DNA of 64,000 nt from contig CALNVZ010002100.1 of assembly GCA_940671915.1 (NCBI GenBank), positions 9,049,401 to 9,113,400 of the forward strand, in the 5' to 3' direction. Each line of letters begins with the position of its first letter. Position 1 is the first letter of the stretch. Below the pieces are notes generated by a model that worked only from the letters and a program-made list of their open reading frames with translations, was not told the origin of the DNA and ran no database searches. Below, piece by piece: positions 59,380 to 64,000 of the stretch. The position numbers were made by a program, and so were the translations under genes. The DNA comes from Paracentrotus lividus (Eukaryota > Echinodermata > Echinoidea > Camarodonta > Echinidae).

Positions 59380-62300
59380 CAGAATTTACGTTTTCCCCCT
59401 TACAGAGAGGACAGGCATATTTGTCAATGAGGGTACTCTCACTTGGGGTTACCCCCACACAATCCCCATGAAACCACCCGTCACAGGTATCACACCCTAT
59501 CATGAACCGTGTCTCATCATAGGGTTTACGGCAGAGACGATACAAGGCCTCTTCATCAGCCCTGCCCCCCGCCTGACACCAGTCTGGTACTTCCCGATCC
59601 CGACATACCTTGAGACGGTCGTGATGTGCAGTAAACACCGACTTCCTAAGTTCCACCCGGTACAAATCCGGAGACAATCGCTTAATCACCCTACCAGGTC
59701 CTTTCCAGGGTGACTTCAGTTTAGTGCATTTACCCTTGATTTGTGCAGTGTCAAGGACATACACTAAGTCACCTTCCTGGAGCTCCCGGCGGTACGAATG
59801 CACATCGTAATCCCGTTTCAAGCATCGCTGTGTAGTCTGCAAGGTCTTCCTTGCAATTTCGTGCGCTGCCCGCGTATCCTTCACCAGCTTCGCCAGGTAA
59901 TCGTCCGCCGTCAGGCTTCGATCAATACCCGGCAGAGGATATAGAAGTTGAGCTGGCTGGTTGACTTCTCTACCCAACATTAACATGTTAGGAGTAAAGC
60001 CAGTACTACGACTCACAGAAGATCGCAGCGCACCCCCGATCTGGGGTAGATTTTCATCCCATCTATTCTGATTGCGCCCAACAAAACATCGGAGAGCATC
60101 CAAGAGTGTACGGTTGTACCTCTCGGCTTGGCCGTTCCCCGAGGGTCTATAGGGCGTAGTTCTTGCTTTGTGTATCATCATCAACGAACATACTTCCCGG
60201 AACAGTTTGCTCTCGAAATTTCTACCCTGATCGGTAAAAATGGCAAAGGGGTAGCCAAATCGGCAGAAGAATTCCCCTACTGCAGCCCGGGCAGTCTCCT
60301 CCGCTAACTGGGAGGGAAGTGGGATGCACTCAACCCACTTCGTAAACTGATCCACCATCATCAGTATATGAACATTGCCCCTGGCGGATTTTGGGAAAGG
60401 TCCTAAGAAATCCAAGTGGACCCTTTCCATGGGTATTCCCGCGTGATATTTACGCATGGGTGCCCTACCCCGCCTGGCAGATTTCTTATTCCGGTTACAG
60501 ACTGGACACGTCCGGATATACTCCCGAATCTCAGGGCCAGACCTATACCAACGGTAGTTGTCCTTAATCCGAGACTTCGTCCTGTCCACCCCCGGGTGAC
60601 CCGCCGATGGAAGGTCGTGATTCATTTGAATCACTTCCTGCCTGAGCGACTTAGGGATCCAGGGGACGTCAACTTCACCCTCACTCCAGCAGATAAGACC
60701 ATCTACCCGCCGGAACAGATTCCTATTTATCCAGAGAAACTTCTCCTCCGGACCCCACAACATAACAGTGTCCTCACTGGGTTCCACTTTGGTATCTAAC
60801 CACTCCCGAAGAGGTCCCAAGGTTGCATCCTTATCTTGTTCCTCCCGCATACGATCTGCAGGAAGTTGGATAGGTGCTTCGTCCTCCTCAGTAGTTACCG
60901 GTCGCACCTTCACATTTGCAACCCGATAATCTTCAAACTCCACACGAATCCCCCCGCTAGTGAAGCTAATCACAGCATGGGTTAACTGTGGCATCTCTAC
61001 TCCTTCCAGACACACCAAGACATTAGCTGCCCTGGCTCGATCAGCCAGAGGGACTACATCATCCACATCCTCGGTAAACTTTGACCAGTCTCCGTGAGCC
61101 TTTTCGCAATAATTACACCCGCCGCATGGCAGGTTCTTGATATCAAATCCCAGGCGATATTCTTCACAGAAGGCTGTAGCTGATGGAATCCGAGAGAGGG
61201 CGCCAGCATTGGCATGCTTTTTCCCCGGCCGGTGTTCCAGCCTCATGTCAAACTGACACAACTCTTCCAACCACCGGGACAACTGTCCCTGCGGGCACCT
61301 AAAATTCAGGAGCCAAACCAAACTGCTGTGATCAGTTCGTACAACGAAGGCTTTACCCAGTAGGTAGTGTCGATACTGGCGGGTGAATCTGACTACTGCC
61401 AGCAACTCCCGCCTAGTAACACAATATCGGCGTTGTTCAGCCGACAATGAGAAACTCCCATAGGAAACCACCTTCTCTTCCCCCTCCTGAATTTGAAGGA
61501 GTTCGGCACCTACAGCTACATTAGAAGCATCCGTGTCCAGAACAAATATATCCCGGGTATTCGGCATGGTCAAGACCGGTGCTGATGTTAGTCTAGCCTT
61601 GATCTCGTCGAACGCTTCCTGCTGAGCCTGTCCCCAATAGAACGGGTTTTTCCCCGTAATCCTATACAAGGGGACGGCTGCATCCGCAAAATTCTTGATA
61701 AACGCCCGGTGATAATTTGCCAGGCCAAGAAACTGCTCCACCTGCTTGGTGGTCGTAGGGGTAGGCCATTCCTGCACTGCCCGGATATGTTGTTCCCGAA
61801 GTTCGATCTTGTTTTTACTAACCTCCCTTCCCAGGAACTCAACTCTTTCCTGGAAAAGGATACATTTCTTAGGCTTAAGTTTAAGCCCAAACTTGCCAAA
61901 CCTCCAGAGAACATCCTCCAGGTTACGGAAATGATCCTCAACAGTTTTCCCCAAAACCACAACATCATCTAAGAATGCAAGAACAGTATTCCAATTGACA
62001 CCCCGGAGTACCAGGTCCATGGCACGTGAAAACGTTGCCGGGGCATTGCACAACCCGAAACCCATTCTAACAAACTCATAAAGGCCATACTTTGTAGTGA
62101 AGGCAGTTTTCTTACGATCACTTTCCTTCACCTTCACCTGGTAATATGCTGAGTTCGCGTCCAGCTTAGAAAACCAGGCATTGCCCGAAAGAGTGTCCAG
62201 GCATTCCTCAATATTCGGTAGCGGGTACACGTCCTTCCTAGTGACATCGTTTAACTTCCTGTAATCGATGCACCAGCGGACACCTCCATCCCTCTTCCTG

Positions 62301-64000
62301 ACAAGAACGGGCGCGGACGCCCATTCCGACAGCGAAGGCTGGATAATCCCCGCTCTTTCCATTCGATCCAAATGTGCTTTCTCCTCCTGAGCGAAACTGA
62401 GCGGAGTGCGGCGCATCTTCATCTTTACCGGAGCAGCAGCCCCGGTGTCGATCTCGTGCTCGATCCCGCTGAAATTGCCCAGGTCGAATTCATCCTTGGC
62501 AAACACATCTGCGAAGCGAATCAATAGTGCCCGCAGCTTCTCGCGCTCTGGTTCAGAAAGCAGATTTGATGAACAGTCATAAAGCTTTGTTAGATGAGGT
62601 GGGACTTGGTCACTCGGTTCCCCCGGCTTGGAGTCTTCCTCTCCTGCCAGAGATTCAGAAGGATCTTCGCATTCTTCTTTGACCCTTAATTCCCTCGCCT
62701 CACCTATAATCTCCACGCTGTTGACCCGCCGATTGCGATCGGTAGGATTAATGGCGTAGAGTGTAATTTCCCCTCCTGCCCCATGGACTGAATGTGGAAA
62801 CATTAAGGGCAGCGTCTGGAGGGGCTCGAACACAAATTCCCCTAACCGTTGGTCAAGGACTCCCGTTATCCGCTTCACCGCGTTTGGCGGTACAATCACA
62901 CGCTTCTGGATATACACCCGAGAGACTCCCATTTGCCTCGGGTTATCCTCCCGAGTCATCGGAATAGCTCTACTCCCGATATGGAGCCTTGGCCTATCCA
63001 TATGAATGGTCGCCTTATACTTCTCCAGGAAATCCAAACCCAAAAGCATGTCATCCGCAATCGGGGCAACATAAATTATCTCGGAAAACTCCTGACCCCC
63101 GATCTCTATAACAACTGGGCCAACAACAGACCCCCTCATCTTCATATCTCTCCCAGCCGCCAGTAAGGAAACACTCTTTAACTCCTTAGGTCTCGGCTTA
63201 AGATGTTGAAAGACCTGGTCTGAAAGGATGGTTACCTCTGCGGCTGTGTCTACCACGGCTTGAAGGGGGTAGCCCCCTACGGCCATGGATACCTTCATTG
63301 AAGACTTGGACTGGAGCCGGCATATAACCACCTGCTCTTCATCCTCCGAACCAACTTCAGAATCTCCTGTATACCCCGACATCGGATCTAGGGGTCCAAC
63401 ATCGGGTAGATTATCAGGAACTTCAACATTAGTTCTGTCCTCAATATACGATGTTATAATATCCACCAATGGGAAGTCTCTGAAGGGGTTTCCTTCAGTC
63501 TCCCCCCCGTTTTGAAAGACGGGTCCCCGATCGTCCTCAGGCGGTACCACCCGAGATATCGGAATAGATATAGCTCCATTGTTCAACTTGGTTTCTGGAG
63601 GACGTGTTTCCTCCCCGTACCGGGTTACATGGATTGTAGTCCCAACCCCAGTCGTTAATTCAGGGGGATGCGCCTCCAAATCCTCCTTCGATATAACCCG
63701 AAACTTCTTGTGTTCGGGTGGACGGGGATCTTCCCCGTGGGTCCAAAGGCCCACAGGTCCAGGAATCCTGGTAGCTTCTGGGGTGCTAGTCCTGGATTCC
63801 GTCATGGATGTTATGGTAGATTCCTGGAAGTATGAAGCCTCGGGAGGGCGTGGCCCAGCCCCGTAGGTTGGTATCCCCACAGGTTCCCGAATCTCATTAG
63901 CTTCCGGGGCGTCTGCCATCGTTTCCAGCATTGGTACATGAGTGGAATCCCTAATGTCAGAGACTTCAGGAGGGCTAAGCCCTGCCCCGCAGGTAGGAGT
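59375..64000 (-). CDS. pol: Ty3/Gypsy Pol polyprotein with C-terminal PHD finger (5' end outside window)
   Basis: The first in-window ATG is at 63931, but the frame is open to 64000, so this is not the true start. Numbering from that ATG (1518 codons): 42-residue repeats (before residue 1 to about 113, each with a G-x-x-x-RPPE core); retropepsin D228-T-A with GLDFL at 298-302; reverse transcriptase (D591, FLDD 653-656); RNase H (D801, E842, D867, but G910 where ADALSR normally has Asp); a Cys cluster C922/C936/C939/C942; integrase H2C2 zinc motif (H1105, H1112, C1142, C1145), catalytic D1174, D1234 and E1270 (35 residues after D1234) and a WKGPGRV GPY-like module; then a PHD finger 1464-1510. 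That finger has C1467, C1480, C1483, H1488, C1491, C1507 and C1510 but R1465 in place of the first ligand. It supplies replication and integration; gag lies upstream. Confidence 0.93.
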   Translation of the reverse strand, partial: TPTCGAGLSPPEVSDIRDSTHVPMLETMADAPEANEIREPVGIPTYGAGPRPPEASYFQESTITSMTESRTSTPEATRIPGPVGLWTHGEDPRPPEHKKFRVISKEDLEAHPPELTTGVGTTIHVTRYGEETRPPETKLNNGAISIPISRVVPPEDDRGPVFQNGGETEGNPFRDFPLVDIITSYIEDRTNVEVPDNLPDVGPLDPMSGYTGDSEVGSEDEEQVVICRLQSKSSMKVSMAVGGYPLQAVVDTAAEVTILSDQVFQHLKPRPKELKSVSLLAAGRDMKMRGSVVGPVVIEIGGQEFSEIIYVAPIADDMLLGLDFLEKYKATIHMDRPRLHIGSRAIPMTREDNPRQMGVSRVYIQKRVIVPPNAVKRITGVLDQRLGEFVFEPLQTLPLMFPHSVHGAGGEITLYAINPTDRNRRVNSVEIIGEARELRVKEECEDPSESLAGEEDSKPGEPSDQVPPHLTKLYDCSSNLLSEPEREKLRALLIRFADVFAKDEFDLGNFSGIEHEIDTGAAAPVKMKMRRTPLSFAQEEKAHLDRMERAGIIQPSLSEWASAPVLVRKRDGGVRWCIDYRKLNDVTRKDVYPLPNIEECLDTLSGNAWFSKLDANSAYYQVKVKESDRKKTAFTTKYGLYEFVRMGFGLCNAPATFSRAMDLVLRGVNWNTVLAFLDDVVVLGKTVEDHFRNLEDVLWRFGKFGLKLKPKKCILFQERVEFLGREVSKNKIELREQHIRAVQEWPTPTTTKQVEQFLGLANYHRAFIKNFADAAVPLYRITGKNPFYWGQAQQEAFDEIKARLTSAPVLTMPNTRDIFVLDTDASNVAVGAELLQIQEGEEKVVSYGSFSLSAEQRRYCVTRRELLAVVRFTRQYRHYLLGKAFVVRTDHSSLVWLLNFRCPQGQLSRWLEELCQFDMRLEHRPGKKHANAGALSRIPSATAFCEEYRLGFDIKNLPCGGCNYCEKAHGDWSKFTEDVDDVVPLADRARAANVLVCLEGVEMPQLTHAVISFTSGGIRVEFEDYRVANVKVRPVTTEEDEAPIQLPADRMREEQDKDATLGPLREWLDTKVEPSEDTVMLWGPEEKFLWINRNLFRRVDGLICWSEGEVDVPWIPKSLRQEVIQMNHDLPSAGHPGVDRTKSRIKDNYRWYRSGPEIREYIRTCPVCNRNKKSARRGRAPMRKYHAGIPMERVHLDFLGPFPKSARGNVHILMMVDQFTKWVECIPLPSQLAEETARAAVGEFFCRFGYPFAIFTDQGRNFESKLFREVCSLMMIHKARTTPYRPSGNGQAERYNRTLLDALRCFVGRNQNRWDENLPQIGGALRSSVSRSTGFTPNMLMLGREVNQPAQLLYPLPGIDRSLTADDYLAKLVKDTRAAHEIARKTLQTTQRCLKRDYDVHSYRRELQEGDLVYVLDTAQIKGKCTKLKSPWKGPGRVIKRLSPDLYRVELRKSVFTAHHDRLKVCRDREVPDWCQAGGRADEEALYRLCRKPYDETRFMIGCDTCDGWFHGDCVGVTPSESTLIDKYACPLCKGENVNSE
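63500..63517 (-). other. Second copy of the polypurine tract inside pol
   Basis: Eighteen bases (minus-strand core CAAAACGGGGGGGAG) are identical to 55909-55926 next to the LTR. It encodes VFQNGGE in Pol, upstream of the protease. A possible internal (central) plus-strand primer. Confidence 0.5.

Larger units (their letters stand above)
55605..64000 (-). mobile_element. Ty3/Gypsy LTR retrotransposon with PHD finger and TatD-nuclease ORF (partial)
   Basis: On the minus strand: Pol frame (cut by the window edge), TatD-bearing frame, 3' untranslated region, polypurine tract and 3' LTR. Both frames are free of stops over more than 7.3 kb, and base composition is distinctly more GC-rich than the flanks, so insertion or activity was recent. 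Gag, primer-binding site and 5' LTR must lie beyond 64000. Pol order protease-RT-RNase H-integrase places it in the Ty3/Gypsy (Metaviridae) group. Confidence 0.9.

Noticed and set aside
60416-63866. Plus-strand frames of 75-127 residues and the minus-strand frame at 61588-61968
   Set aside because: Shadows of pol in other frames, without domains.

Overview
The window looks like nuclear DNA of a marine invertebrate animal, most likely a deuterostome such as an echinoderm. That assignment is an inference from three things: GT-AG introns in the 10 kb range, an animal-specific ENTREP/FAM189-type gene, and very dense small inverted-repeat transposons. There is no sign of prokaryotic organisation (no operons, no ribosome binding sites). 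Most of the first 55.6 kb is AT-rich intronic or intergenic DNA.

Host gene content is low. Two exons on the + strand (11421-11756 and 21699-22016), both with phase-0 boundaries and separated by a 9.9 kb intron, encode the third and fourth membrane segments, the Cys-rich loop between them and the PPxY-bearing cytoplasmic tail of an ENTREP (FAM189)-family tetraspan adaptor of Nedd4/ITCH-type ubiquitin ligases. I could not find the other exons. A broken minus-strand coding region at 24049-24931 looks like a retro-pseudogene of a protein I do not recognise.

The rest up to 55.6 kb is a graveyard of non-autonomous elements. Several families occur two to five times: a 425-444 bp TIR element (five copies, one carrying a LINE fragment), a 1021 bp foldback, a 3.05 kb element bounded by GGGGAGACC repeats, a TTAA-flanked element, elements built from GACGTCTCC palindromes, a tRNA-type SINE and LINE remnants. 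A local intronic duplication at 20091-20814 carries three identical C/EBP-type palindromes.

The most interesting part is 55605-64000 on the minus strand: most of a Ty3/Gypsy LTR retrotransposon with two very long intact reading frames, clearly more GC-rich than its surroundings. In transcription order it has a Pol frame that enters from beyond the window (N-terminal 42-residue repeats, protease, reverse transcriptase, RNase H, integrase and a C-terminal KDM7-like PHD finger). A second 921-codon frame follows in the envelope position; it ends in a complete TatD-type metal-dependent nuclease domain and also has a C2H2 finger and Ser/Gly/Lys-rich repeats. Next come a polypurine tract and a 304 bp LTR. 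A strong splice acceptor abuts the ATG of the TatD frame, and the LTR carries a strong splice donor downstream of a perfect NRF1 palindrome. This suggests that the nuclease is made from a spliced subgenomic mRNA, in the way retroviral env is. Two single-codon changes (RNase H Asp to Gly, and the first PHD zinc ligand Cys to Arg) may have disarmed this copy. The 5' LTR, primer-binding site and gag lie beyond position 64000.
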